Notes under the pieces: model-generated
The model's database searches: none
The model's input: only the letters and a program-made list of their open reading frames with translations
What the model was told of the DNA's origin: nothing
Part shown: positions 46,368 to 55,316 of the stretch, one piece after another
How the letters are laid out: each line of letters begins with the position of its first letter
Position numbering within the stretch: position 1 is the first letter of the stretch
Translations under genes and position numbers: made by a program
DNA from: Chitinophaga cymbidii
Lineage (GTDB): Bacteria > Bacteroidota > Bacteroidia > Chitinophagales > Chitinophagaceae
DNA: 64,000 bases
Direction of reading: 5' to 3'
Assembly: GCF_007992715.1 (NCBI RefSeq)
Contig: NZ_BKAU01000001.1
Location: forward strand, 124,001 to 188,000

Positions 46368-46391
46368 AAGCCTCCGGTGTTCCGGAGGCTT
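46368..46391. terminator. bidirectional terminator between the TonB receptor and argH
   Basis: Ten-bp perfect stem AAGCCTCCGG/CCGGAGGCTT with a four-base loop and a T7 tract; an AAAA flank serves argH leftward. Confidence 0.9.
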
Positions 46392-46394
46392 TTT

Positions 46395-47729
46395 TTATGT
46401 CTTTACCAGCGCTTCAATTGCCTGATGCACTTTATCAAACGGAAAGCCCTGCAACACTTTTTCCATCTGCGCTTTCACCGCCTCATTCCCCGGGTTGCCG
46501 ATACTTCCTTCATGCGTATGCCGCAGATCGGTATCCGGTTTGAAATTTCCTTTTTCGATATCAAGCCCTACCTGCTTGTACGCCTCGCGGAAGGGCGTGC
46601 CTTCCAGTACCAGGCGATTCACTACCTCCACGCTGAACAGGTATTGGTATTTTTCATCTTTCAGGATGTTTTCTTTAATGCGGATGTTTTCCAGCATCAG
46701 GCGGCTCATCTGTAAACAGTTGCGCAGCGTGGTGAATGCGGGGAAAAGGTTTTCCTTCAGTAGCTGCAGATCGCGGTGGTAGCCGGAAGGCAGGTTCACC
46801 GTCATCATGGCTATTTCATTGGGCAGCGCCTGCAGCTTGTTGCAATGTGAACGGATGAGTTCCCATACATCCGGATTCTTTTTATGCGGCATGATGCTGG
46901 AACCGGTGGTCAGCTCATCGGGGAAGCTGATGAAGCCGAAGTTCTGGTTCATGAACAGGCAGGCGTCCATCGCCATGCGGGAAAGCGTGGCGGCGATGCC
47001 GGCGAGGGCAAAGGCTACCAGCTTTTCGGTCTTTCCGCGGCCCATTTGCGCGTACACCACGTTGTAGTTGAGCGTTTCAAATCCCAGCAGCTCCGTTGTC
47101 ATTGTACGGTTGAGCGGGAACGACGAGCCGTAACCGGCGGCGGAGCCGAGAGGGTTTTTATTCACTACTTTGTAAGCGCCCTGCAGCATTACGAGATCAT
47201 CCACCAGGCTCTCTGCATACGCGCCGAACCACAGCCCGAAGGAAGAAGGCATGGCGATCTGCAGATGCGTGTAGCCGGGCAGGAGATGATTTTTGTATTG
47301 CCCGCTCTGCGACTGCAGCAGGTCGAACAGCGTTTTTGTTTCGTGTACGATGGATTCGAGTTCGCTGCGCAGGAAGAGTTTCAGGTCTACCAGCACCTGG
47401 TCGTTGCGGGAACGGCCGCTGTGGATCTTCTTGCCGGATTCTCCCAGCCGGCGCGTCAGCAGCAGTTCCACCTGCGAATGGATATCTTCCACGCCATCTT
47501 CCAGCACAAAATCGCCCGCGGCTATTTCGCGGTATATGTTCTTCAGTTCTTTTTGCAGAACGGTCAGTTCTTCTTTTGTCAGCAGGCCGATAGACTCCAG
47601 CATGGTGATGTGCGCCAGCGACCCCTGCACATCGAAGGGCGCGAGGTAAGCGTCCATTTCACGGTCGCGGCCCACGGTGAATTGCTCTACCGCCGCCAGT
47701 GATGCTTTATCTTTTTGCCAAAGTTTCAT
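46395..47729 (-). CDS. argH: argininosuccinate lyase
   Basis: 444 residues of the fumarase/aspartase superfamily: SGRSRNDQVLVD, the catalytic TGSSIMPHKKNPDVWELIR loop, and the PGYTHLQIAMPSSFG segment. It splits argininosuccinate into arginine and fumarate. Last gene of the leftward arginine operon; 12 bases after the preceding GNAT gene. Confidence 0.96.
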   Translation of the reverse strand: MKLWQKDKASLAAVEQFTVGRDREMDAYLAPFDVQGSLAHITMLESIGLLTKEELTVLQKELKNIYREIAAGDFVLEDGVEDIHSQVELLLTRRLGESGKKIHSGRSRNDQVLVDLKLFLRSELESIVHETKTLFDLLQSQSGQYKNHLLPGYTHLQIAMPSSFGLWFGAYAESLVDDLVMLQGAYKVVNKNPLGSAAGYGSSFPLNRTMTTELLGFETLNYNVVYAQMGRGKTEKLVAFALAGIAATLSRMAMDACLFMNQNFGFISFPDELTTGSSIMPHKKNPDVWELIRSHCNKLQALPNEIAMMTVNLPSGYHRDLQLLKENLFPAFTTLRNCLQMSRLMLENIRIKENILKDEKYQYLFSVEVVNRLVLEGTPFREAYKQVGLDIEKGNFKPDTDLRHTHEGSIGNPGNEAVKAQMEKVLQGFPFDKVHQAIEALVKT

Positions 47730-47741
47730 GTCCTTCCAATT

Positions 47742-48323
47742 TTAAAAATCATACTTACCAAAAACCCGCTCCTTCACCTCCGGCCATTCTTCGATCAGCA
47801 TCGAAAAATAAACCGTATTCCGCAACCGGCCATTCCAGTCAATCATATGATGCCGCAAAATGCCTTCCTCCTTACACCCGATACCCAGTATCGCATTCCG
47901 CGATTTTTCATTCCGTTCATTCGTTTTCAGCTCCACCCTGTTCAGTCCCATTACTTCAAACGCATGCTGCAGCATGGCGTATTTCACGGCGCGGTTAAGA
48001 CCGGTGCGCTGCAGCTCCGGGTGTATCCAGGTATACCCGATCTCCGTTCGTTTATGCTGCGGCGTTATAGCCGCGAAACGGGTGCTGCCGGCCACGCGGC
48101 CGCTATGCTTGTCGATGATCACAAAAGGAATGGAAAGCCCCTGCTCCCGCTCCTTCAGCGCCACCTGGATGTATTTTTCCAGCTCTTCCCGGTTCCGGAT
48201 ACATTGCGAGGTGATCTCCCACAAAGAGGGCTCCAACGCCACTTCCAGCAGCGCATCCAAATCGGACGCCTGCAGCGGGCGCAGTAACACACGCTTGTTT
48301 TCCAGTACCGGTTCGAGGTTCAT
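47742..48323 (-). CDS. GNAT N-acetyltransferase, RimJ/RimL type
   Basis: 193 residues with the family fold: VLLRPLQASDL at the start, the acetyl-CoA loop after HPELQRTGLNRAVKYAML, and FEVMGLNRVELKTNERNEKSR. RimJ/L relatives acetylate N-termini or polyamines; the substrate here is unknown. The ATG overlaps the stop of the upstream deacylase gene by four bases (ATGA), so it is firmly in the arginine operon. A role in arginine metabolism is possible but not required. Confidence 0.85.
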   Translation of the reverse strand: MNLEPVLENKRVLLRPLQASDLDALLEVALEPSLWEITSQCIRNREELEKYIQVALKEREQGLSIPFVIIDKHSGRVAGSTRFAAITPQHKRTEIGYTWIHPELQRTGLNRAVKYAMLQHAFEVMGLNRVELKTNERNEKSRNAILGIGCKEEGILRHHMIDWNGRLRNTVYFSMLIEEWPEVKERVFGKYDF

Positions 48324-49384
48324 ATTAATCCGGATAACAGTTTAATATAAGTATCAATGCCCTGGCGGATCTCCTCAAGATACACAAATTCGTCCGCTGT
48401 ATGCGAGCGGGCGGAATCACCGGGACCTACTTTTACGGAGGTAGCCGGTATCAATGCCTGGTCTGATGTGGTGGGCGAGCCGTACAGCTGTTTGCCCAGG
48501 CGCAGACCGGCTTGTACCAGCGGATGATCTTTCGGGATGAAGGAAGGCCGCATGCGCATGGAGCGCGGCTTCACCTCGCATTGCACATGTGAACGGATGA
48601 TTTCCAGCATCTCTTCAAGCGTATACTGGTCTGTTGCCCGCACGTCCACCACAAAGGAACATTCTGCGGGCACCACGTTGTGCGCTTTGTTGGAGGTCTG
48701 CACCACCGTCACGCTCATTTTCACCGGTCCCAGCGCTTCGGAGACCTTCGGGAACCGGAAGGTCCGGAACCAGTTGATATCATCCATCGCTTTATACAAT
48801 GCATTTTCTCCTTCGTCCCGCGCCGCATGCCCGGCCCTGCCGTGCGCCACGCAATCCAGCACCATCAATCCTTTCTCGGCAATGGCCAGATCCGTTTTCG
48901 TAGGCTCGCCCACAATCGCCAGCGCGGGCGGCGGCAATACGTGCAGAATACTTTCGATGCCGTTCACACCGCTGATCTCTTCCTCCGCCGTAATGGCTAC
49001 CACAATGTTATACGTCATTCCTTCCTGTTCATAAAAATGCAGGAAAGCGGCCAGCAGGCTCACCAGGCAACCGCCGGCGTCATTGCTGCCCAGTCCGTAT
49101 AACTTTCCGTCCACCACATCCGGGGAAAAAGGGTCCCGGGTGTATTGCGGGTTCGGCTTCACCGTGTCGTGATGGGAATTGAGGAGGATGGTGGGCTTTG
49201 CGGGATCAAAATGTTTATTGACGGCCCAGATGTTGTTCAGATGTTGTTGATAGGGTACTCCTTTTTCCGCCAGGAACTGGCCCAGGAGCAATGCAGTGCC
49301 CTGCTCTTCCTTGCTGAAAGAAGGCGTGGCGATCAGTTGTTTTAAAAGCTGTACTGCATCTTCATAGTGTGCTTGGTTCCACAT
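48320..49384 (-). CDS. M20 deacylase, probable N-acylcitrulline/N-acylornithine deacetylase
   Basis: 354 residues from the ATG at 49384; the ATG at 49393 would overlap argB. M20 zinc ligands appear in LLNSHHDTV, GSNDAGG and AEEEISG, with the HGRAGHAARDEGENA dimerisation segment. In organisms with an N-acylornithine carbamoyltransferase, the matching deacylase acts on N-acylcitrulline, giving citrulline to argG. Position right after argB and argF' supports that role. It is distinct from M20 peptidases by context only. Confidence 0.85.
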   Translation of the reverse strand: MWNQAHYEDAVQLLKQLIATPSFSKEEQGTALLLGQFLAEKGVPYQQHLNNIWAVNKHFDPAKPTILLNSHHDTVKPNPQYTRDPFSPDVVDGKLYGLGSNDAGGCLVSLLAAFLHFYEQEGMTYNIVVAITAEEEISGVNGIESILHVLPPPALAIVGEPTKTDLAIAEKGLMVLDCVAHGRAGHAARDEGENALYKAMDDINWFRTFRFPKVSEALGPVKMSVTVVQTSNKAHNVVPAECSFVVDVRATDQYTLEEMLEIIRSHVQCEVKPRSMRMRPSFIPKDHPLVQAGLRLGKQLYGSPTTSDQALIPATSVKVGPGDSARSHTADEFVYLEEIRQGIDTYIKLLSGLI

Positions 49385-49386
49385 AG

Positions 49387-50169
49387 TTAGCATATTAACG
49401 TGCCGGCAACGGCATCGGTCGTATTTTTACGCACATCATCGGCATGACCGATCAGCACTTCCTTCACCCCGCTTTCAATGGCGGCAAAAGCGTTTTCCAG
49501 CTTCGGCAGGATGCCGTCCGACAGTACGCCTTCCGCCAGCAGGCTTTGGTAGATGCCGCGGTCGATAAGGTTGATCACGGCATTATCATCAGACGCATCC
49601 CGTAATACTCCTTTCTTTTCAAAGCAATATATTAAACGGACGGCATAATGAGCGGATAAAGCGATGGCGAGTGATGATGCGATGGTATCCGCATTGGTGT
49701 TCAGTATCTGTCCCGCGCCATCATGCGTGAGCGGCGAGAACACCGGCGTGAAGCCCGCGTCCAGCAGGAGTTTCACGGGTGCTGTCTGCACTTGTTCCGT
49801 AGTGATGTCGCCTACAAAACCATAGTCGGTCTCTTTCACCGGGCGTTTGGCGGCGGGGATGATATTGGCGTCCGCACCGGTCAACCCAATGGCGTTACAG
49901 CCTTTCGCCTGCAGCTTTGCCACGATCTGTTTGTTCACCAGTCCCCCGTACACCATTGTCACCACATCGATCGTTTCCGCGTCAGTGATGCGGCGGCCGT
50001 TCACGTACTGCGACTGTATGCCGAGCTTGTCCCCGATGCGGGTAGCGATCTTGCCGCCGCCGTGGATCAGTATCTTCTTTCCGGGGATGGCGGCAAAGTC
50101 AGCCAGAAACTGCTCCAGCAGCGCCGGGTTATCGATCACATTACCACCGACCTTGATTACATAAACCAT
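49387..50169 (-). CDS. argB: acetylglutamate kinase (N-acylglutamate kinase)
   Basis: 260 residues of the amino-acid-kinase fold: VIKVGGNVID, LIHGGGKIATRIGDKLG, the GLTGADANII motif and VFSPLTHDGAGQILNTNADTIAS. It phosphorylates N-acylglutamate. Whether the acyl group is acetyl or succinyl depends on the pathway variant. Its start abuts the argF' stop without a gap. Confidence 0.95.
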   Translation of the reverse strand: MVYVIKVGGNVIDNPALLEQFLADFAAIPGKKILIHGGGKIATRIGDKLGIQSQYVNGRRITDAETIDVVTMVYGGLVNKQIVAKLQAKGCNAIGLTGADANIIPAAKRPVKETDYGFVGDITTEQVQTAPVKLLLDAGFTPVFSPLTHDGAGQILNTNADTIASSLAIALSAHYAVRLIYCFEKKGVLRDASDDNAVINLIDRGIYQSLLAEGVLSDGILPKLENAFAAIESGVKEVLIGHADDVRKNTTDAVAGTLIC

Positions 50170-51123
50170 TTAACGATGTTTTAAAATCTCGCTCAGCACC
50201 GCCTGCGCCGCCCATACGCGGTTGCCCGCTTCGGGGATCACGATGGACTGCGGCCCGTCGAGCACTTCATCCGCGATCACCACGTTCCTTCTCACCGGCA
50301 GGCAGTGCATCACCTGCGCGTTGTTGGTATTTTTCAGCGTTTCGTTCGATACCATCCAGCTCTGGTCCGTGCAGGTGATCTTGCCATAGTCTTTGTAGGA
50401 AGACCAGTTTTTCACATACACGAAATCCGCGCCCTCCAATGCTTTGCGCTGATCGTGAATGACCGGCGCCTGGCCGCTGAACTTCGGGTCCAGCTCATAT
50501 CCTTCGGGATGGGTGATCACAAAATCCACTTCGTCCCATGCGTTCATCCACTGCGCGAAGGAGTTCGGAACAGCCTGCGGCAGCGCTCTTACATGCGGCG
50601 CCCAGGTCATTACCACCTTCGGTTTGCGCGGCTGCTGCCAGCGTTCTTTGATCGTGATCACGTCCGTCAGGCTTTGCAGCGGGTGCAGCGTGGCGCTTTC
50701 GAGGCTTACCACCGGCACGCCGGCATAGCGGATGAACTGGTTGATATATTTTTCCGTGTAGTCTTCCTCTTTATCTTTCAGGCCCGGAAATGTACGGATG
50801 GAAAGAATATCGAAATACTGGCCCATCACCGCGGCGGCTTCCTTCACATGCTCCGTTGTATTGCCGCTCATGATGGCGCCGTCGTTCATTTCCAGCGCCC
50901 ATCCTTCTTTATCGATATTAAAAACGATCGCTTCCATGCCCAGGTTCTTTGCCGCCACCTGTGTGCTCAGGCGGGTACGGAGACTGGGGTTCAGGAAGAT
51001 CATTCCAAGCGTTTTGTTTGCGCCAAGCCCTTTGTCTTTAAAGGGATCTTTTTTGTAGTCCAATGCTGTGCCCACGATACGTGGGACACTCGGGACATCC
51101 TCCACGGAAATAAATTGTTGCAT
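50170..51123 (-). CDS. argF': N-acylornithine carbamoyltransferase
   Basis: 317 residues. The carbamoyl-phosphate motif is SLRTRLST (47-54), and HPLQSLTD, NSFAQWMN and HCLPVRRN follow. The long inserts and overall spacing match the Bacteroidetes N-succinyl/N-acetylornithine carbamoyltransferases rather than ordinary OTC. Residue 90, which decides between the succinyl (Pro in B. fragilis) and acetyl (Glu in Xanthomonas) substrate, is Thr here, in GNTTEH. It produces N-acylcitrulline for the deacylase downstream. Confidence 0.93.
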   Translation of the reverse strand: MQQFISVEDVPSVPRIVGTALDYKKDPFKDKGLGANKTLGMIFLNPSLRTRLSTQVAAKNLGMEAIVFNIDKEGWALEMNDGAIMSGNTTEHVKEAAAVMGQYFDILSIRTFPGLKDKEEDYTEKYINQFIRYAGVPVVSLESATLHPLQSLTDVITIKERWQQPRKPKVVMTWAPHVRALPQAVPNSFAQWMNAWDEVDFVITHPEGYELDPKFSGQAPVIHDQRKALEGADFVYVKNWSSYKDYGKITCTDQSWMVSNETLKNTNNAQVMHCLPVRRNVVIADEVLDGPQSIVIPEAGNRVWAAQAVLSEILKHR

Positions 51124-51130
51124 AAAAATA

Positions 51131-52258
51131 TTAGTTCGCTAGTTCCTGTTTAATGGCAGTCAAGAATTGATCAGCATGTTCCTTCGTCAATGCCAGTGAA
51201 GGCAGCAACCGGATCACGTTCGGTTTGGCTTCGCCGGTGAAGATCTTATGCTTGAATAACAATTCCTTTTTTACATGCGCCAGCTCCGCCGGCAATTCAA
51301 TGCCGATCATCAGGCCCCGGCCTCTCACTTCCTTGATCTTCGGCAGCTTCTTCAGCTCCGTCATCAGGTAATTGCCGATGGCTTCCGCATTGGCGATAAG
51401 GTTCTCCTGCGAGATCACTTCCAGCACGGCAAGCGCAGCGGCGCAGGCCAGGTGATTACCGCCGAAAGTGGTGCCCAGCATGCCGTAGCTGGCTTTGAAT
51501 TTCGGGGAGATAATGATGCCGCCGATGGGGAACCCGTTGCCCATGCCTTTCGCCATGGTGTAGATGTCCGCCTGCACGCCGGCATGGTCGTGGGAAAAGA
51601 ACTTGCCGCTTCTGCCGTAGCCGCACTGTACGGAATCCGCGATGTACACGGCATTGTGCGCATCGCAAAGGCTTCTGATCTTTTGCAGGAAAGCGGGAGA
51701 AGCAACGTTGATGCCGCCTACGCCCTGTATGCCTTCGATGATCACGGCGCAGATCTCGTTCGTTTGAAACGCCACTTCCAGCGCTACCGGGTCTTCCCAG
51801 GGCAGGAAGATCACATTGTCCGTTTCATTCACCGGCGCCACGATGGCCGGGTTGTCCGTAGCGGCTACCGCAAGGGAAGTACGCCCGTGAAAGGATTTTT
51901 TGAAAGCGATGATCTTTTTATTGCCGTTATGGAAAGAGGCGAGCTTCAGCGCGTTTTCGTTGGCTTCAGCGCCGGAGTTGCAGAGGAACAGCTGGTAATC
52001 TTCTTTGCCGGACACCTGGCCCAGGAGCTTCGCCAGTTGCTGTTGCAACGGAATATGAACAGAATTGGAATAAAACCCTACTTTGCCCAGTTGTTCCGTG
52101 AGCCGCTTTACGTAGTGCGGGTGCGTGTGACCGATGGAGATCACGGCGTGGCCGCCATAGAGGTCAAGGTATTGCTGTCCTTTATCGTCCCAGACGTAAG
52201 AGCCTTCGGCTTTGGTAATGGTGATATCGTTAACCGGGTATACGTTGAATAGTTGCAT
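51131..52258 (-). CDS. argD: N-acylornithine aminotransferase
   Basis: 375-residue class III PLP aminotransferase: LDLYGGHAVISIGHTHP, FHGRTSLAVAATDNP, the PLP Asp region VIIEGIQGVGG, the Lys-containing MAKGMGNGFPIGG and TTFGGNHLA. It converts N-acylglutamate semialdehyde to N-acylornithine with glutamate as donor. Seven bases separate it from argF'. Confidence 0.95.
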   Translation of the reverse strand: MQLFNVYPVNDITITKAEGSYVWDDKGQQYLDLYGGHAVISIGHTHPHYVKRLTEQLGKVGFYSNSVHIPLQQQLAKLLGQVSGKEDYQLFLCNSGAEANENALKLASFHNGNKKIIAFKKSFHGRTSLAVAATDNPAIVAPVNETDNVIFLPWEDPVALEVAFQTNEICAVIIEGIQGVGGINVASPAFLQKIRSLCDAHNAVYIADSVQCGYGRSGKFFSHDHAGVQADIYTMAKGMGNGFPIGGIIISPKFKASYGMLGTTFGGNHLACAAALAVLEVISQENLIANAEAIGNYLMTELKKLPKIKEVRGRGLMIGIELPAELAHVKKELLFKHKIFTGEAKPNVIRLLPSLALTKEHADQFLTAIKQELAN

Positions 52259-52281
52259 GTGAGTTGTTGTTAAAAGATGAA

Positions 52282-53271
52282 TTAGAACACGATGGATTTG
52301 AGCTTCAACCCGGCTGTTTCATCCAGCCCCAGTATGAGGTTCATATTCTGCACTGCTTGTCCTGATGCACCTTTCAGCAGATTATCCTCTATAGAATGGA
52401 TCACCAGTTTGCCATCCGTTTTTTCCAGCTGGATGAGGCATTTGTTGGTGTTCACGATCTGTTTCAGATCTATTTGCTTTTGACTCACGTGCGTGAAAGG
52501 ATGGCCTTCATAGTAGTCCGAGAACAACTTGTTGGCTTCTTCCAGCGTCAGCGCACATTCCAGGTAAGAAGTGATCCAGATGCCACGCGGATAGTCACCG
52601 CGTACCGGCACGAAGTTGAGCGCTCCGGAATACGCAGGCTGCAATGCCTGCAGGGTTCGTCGGATCTCTTTCAGATGCTGGTGCGTGAGCACTTTATAGG
52701 TAGATACATTATTGGCTCTCCAGGTAAAATGGGAAGTGGATTGCAGGCTCTGGCCCGCGCCGGTGGAGCCGGTGATGCCGGTGGTGTGCACTTCGTTCAG
52801 CAGGCCGGCCTTCGCCAGCGGCAGCAGGCCCAGCTGGATGCCGGTCGCAAAACAACCGGGGTTGGCGATGTTCTTTGCTTTGCGGATCGCTTCCCTTTGC
52901 AGCTCCGGTAATCCATATACGAATTCCCTTCCATTCACGCTTTCGCCTAAACGAAAATCCTGGCTGAGATCGATGACGCTGATGTGGTCCGGGATGGGCG
53001 TGGCTTCCAGGAACTTCCGGGATTCACCGTGCCCGAGGCAGAGGAATATCACGTTCACATCTTCCTGAATTTCTCCCGTAAATGTCAGCGATGTTTCGCC
53101 CAGCAGGTCCGCGTGCACGGCATACAAAGGGTTGCCGGCATTGCTCCTGCTGTGTACAAAGGCCAGCTCCACATCGGGGTGGTTCAGCAGCAGCCGGATG
53201 GTTTCCCCGCCGGTATATCCTGCCCCGCCGATGATGCCGGCTTTGAATTTCTTATCTGCGTTACCTTTCAT
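52282..53271 (-). CDS. argC: N-acetyl-gamma-glutamyl-phosphate reductase
   Basis: 329 residues. The Rossmann motif GIIGGAGYTGGETIRLL leads, and the catalytic Cys is in ANPGCFATGIQLGLLPL. VPVRGDYPRGIW and the terminal helix follow. It reduces N-acylglutamyl phosphate to the semialdehyde. Follows argG by 15 bases. Confidence 0.96.
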   Translation of the reverse strand: MKGNADKKFKAGIIGGAGYTGGETIRLLLNHPDVELAFVHSRSNAGNPLYAVHADLLGETSLTFTGEIQEDVNVIFLCLGHGESRKFLEATPIPDHISVIDLSQDFRLGESVNGREFVYGLPELQREAIRKAKNIANPGCFATGIQLGLLPLAKAGLLNEVHTTGITGSTGAGQSLQSTSHFTWRANNVSTYKVLTHQHLKEIRRTLQALQPAYSGALNFVPVRGDYPRGIWITSYLECALTLEEANKLFSDYYEGHPFTHVSQKQIDLKQIVNTNKCLIQLEKTDGKLVIHSIEDNLLKGASGQAVQNMNLILGLDETAGLKLKSIVF

Positions 53272-53286
53272 CTTAAATTTTTACCC

Positions 53287-54483
53287 TTATTGCTTGTTAT
53301 CCTCGTTCACCTGGTGCCAGATCATCGTCTGGTTACCGAAGATCTTGGAGAAGCCCCTTACGTCTTCACCGCTCCAGCCCTGGTTCATTTCGCCGTACTT
53401 GCCGAATTTGCTGCTCATCAGGTCGTACGCGGATTCGATGCCGGTCACCTGGAAGCGGTAAGGCAGCAATGTCACAAACACCTTGCCGGTTACGTGCTGC
53501 TGGCTGTTTTCCAGGAACGCTTCGATGTCGCGCATCACGGGGTCGAGGATCTGGCCTTCATGCAGCCAGTTGCCGTAGAACTGCGCCAGCTGGTCTTTCC
53601 AGCTCAGCTGCCATTTGGTGAGCACGTGTTTTTCCAGGGCGTGATGCGCTTTGAGGATCACCATCGGCGCAGCCGCTTCAAATCCCACACGGCCTTTGAT
53701 ACCGATGATGGTATCGCCTACGTGCACATCGCGGCCAATCGCAAAGGCGCCGGCGATGGATTGCAGGTAGATGATCGCTTCGGCGGGATGGCCGAATGTT
53801 TTATCGTTTACACCCTTCAGCTCGCCTTTCTCAAAGGTCAGCGTCACCTGTTCGGGTTGTTGTTTCGTCAGTTGCGTGGGGAACGCCTCTTCCGGCAGGA
53901 AGCCGTTGGAGGTGAGCGTTTCCTTGCCGCCCACGGAGGTGCCCCAGATACCCTTGTTGATGGAGTACATCGCTTTTTCAAAGTTCACCTGCACGCCTTT
54001 GGACTGCAGGTAGGCGATCTCCTGCTCGCGGCTGAGCTTCATATCACGGATGGGGGTGATGATTTCCACGCCGGGGATCATGATGTGGAAGATCATGTCG
54101 AACCGCACCTGGTCGTTACCCGCGCCGGTGCTGCCGTGCGCCACGGCGTCCGCGCCTACTTCCTTCACGTATTCCGCGATGGCCAGCGCCTGGCTCATCC
54201 GCTCGGCGCTTACGCTCAGGGGGTAGGTGTTGTTCTTCAGGATGTTGCCGAAAATAAGGTACCGGATCACTTTATCGTAGTAAGAGCGAACCGCATCTAC
54301 GGTCTTGTGACTTTTCACACCCAGACTGTAGGCGCGTTGCTCGATCTCCTGCAGTTCTTCCGCAGTAAATCCGCCCGTATTCACGATCACGGAATGCACT
54401 TCATAGCCTTTCTCTTCTGAAAGATATTTTACGCAGTACGATGTGTCTAAGCCTCCGCTGAATCCCAGTACAACTTTTTTCAT
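53287..54483 (-). CDS. argG: argininosuccinate synthase
   Basis: 398 residues: PP-loop VVLGFSGGLDTSYC at the N-terminus, HGSTGAGNDQVRFD, and TSVGGKETLTSNGFLPEE. It joins citrulline and aspartate using ATP. Second gene of the operon, 65 bases after the leading GNAT gene. Confidence 0.96.
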   Translation of the reverse strand: MKKVVLGFSGGLDTSYCVKYLSEEKGYEVHSVIVNTGGFTAEELQEIEQRAYSLGVKSHKTVDAVRSYYDKVIRYLIFGNILKNNTYPLSVSAERMSQALAIAEYVKEVGADAVAHGSTGAGNDQVRFDMIFHIMIPGVEIITPIRDMKLSREQEIAYLQSKGVQVNFEKAMYSINKGIWGTSVGGKETLTSNGFLPEEAFPTQLTKQQPEQVTLTFEKGELKGVNDKTFGHPAEAIIYLQSIAGAFAIGRDVHVGDTIIGIKGRVGFEAAAPMVILKAHHALEKHVLTKWQLSWKDQLAQFYGNWLHEGQILDPVMRDIEAFLENSQQHVTGKVFVTLLPYRFQVTGIESAYDLMSSKFGKYGEMNQGWSGEDVRGFSKIFGNQTMIWHQVNEDNKQ

Positions 54484-54548
54484 CTCTTATATTTGTTTTT
54501 TCATTGGTCAGATGAAACGCCCGCGTTCCATCTTATGATAGAATATAC

Positions 54549-55316
54549 TTAAAGTCCCCAGAAGAAGAACCTTTTTTTACTGTTGCCGGCGGCGCCGCTG
54601 CTGTTATCTCTCCGCATGCTCTTGAGCAGCACATATTTCTTGTACCGCACCCATCTTTCGAAGAGGGAGAAATTGCCTTTGAACTTCCTTTTCTTCCGCG
54701 CTTCCATATTGCCGCCGGAGGTTACTACCAGCTTGTTCTTTTCCGCGGCAGCCTTCTCTTCCGCTTCTTTCGCCTTTTCCACGGGATCGTACAGCATGGC
54801 GGTGCAAAGGCAGTTCTTTCTGTTCTTGGCGGTGAGCACGTCAAAGTTAACACAGCTGCGGCAGCCTTTCCAGAATTCTTCGTCGTCCGTCAGTTCCGAA
54901 TAGGTCACCGGTTCGTAACCGAGGTCGGAGTTGATCTTCATGACGGCGAGGCCGGTGGTGAGGCCGAATATTTTGGCGTCAGGATATTTTTTCCTGGACA
55001 GCTCGAATATTTTTTCCTTGATGGCCTTGGCAACGCCGTGGCCTCTGAAGGCGGGGTTCACGATGAGGCCGGAGTTCGCAACGAACTTTTCATGGCCCCA
55101 GGCTTCGATATAGCAGAATCCTACCCATTCGCCCGCTTTGGTGAGGGCGATCACGGCCTTCCCTTCGTCCATTTTGAGGGAAACGTAATCGGGAGAACGT
55201 TTGGCTATGCCGGTACCGCGTGCTTTCGCGGAAGCCTCCATCTCGTCGGTGATGGTTTTGGCATAATGCTTATCGCCGGCAGTGGCTGCCCGAACGATTA
55301 TATCTTTATTTTCCAA
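54549..55316 (-). CDS. GNAT acyltransferase heading the arginine operon, candidate N-acylglutamate synthase
   Basis: 255 residues with a TTG start at 55316 (preceded by AAGAAG; no ATG is available). Residues 1-150 form a GNAT domain, with GLIVNPAFRGHGVAKAIKEKIF as the acyl-CoA loop. A cysteine group follows (GCRSCVNFDVLTAKNRKNCLC), and then a Lys/Arg-rich C-terminal extension of about 80 residues not typical of GNATs. Being first in the operon, and with no argA or argJ nearby, it may supply the N-acylglutamate; a GNAT at this position is reported to do this in Bacteroides. An alternative is modification of another arginine enzyme. Confidence 0.8.
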   Translation of the reverse strand: MENKDIIVRAATAGDKHYAKTITDEMEASAKARGTGIAKRSPDYVSLKMDEGKAVIALTKAGEWVGFCYIEAWGHEKFVANSGLIVNPAFRGHGVAKAIKEKIFELSRKKYPDAKIFGLTTGLAVMKINSDLGYEPVTYSELTDDEEFWKGCRSCVNFDVLTAKNRKNCLCTAMLYDPVEKAKEAEEKAAAEKNKLVVTSGGNMEARKKRKFKGNFSLFERWVRYKKYVLLKSMRRDNSSGAAGNSKKRFFFWGL

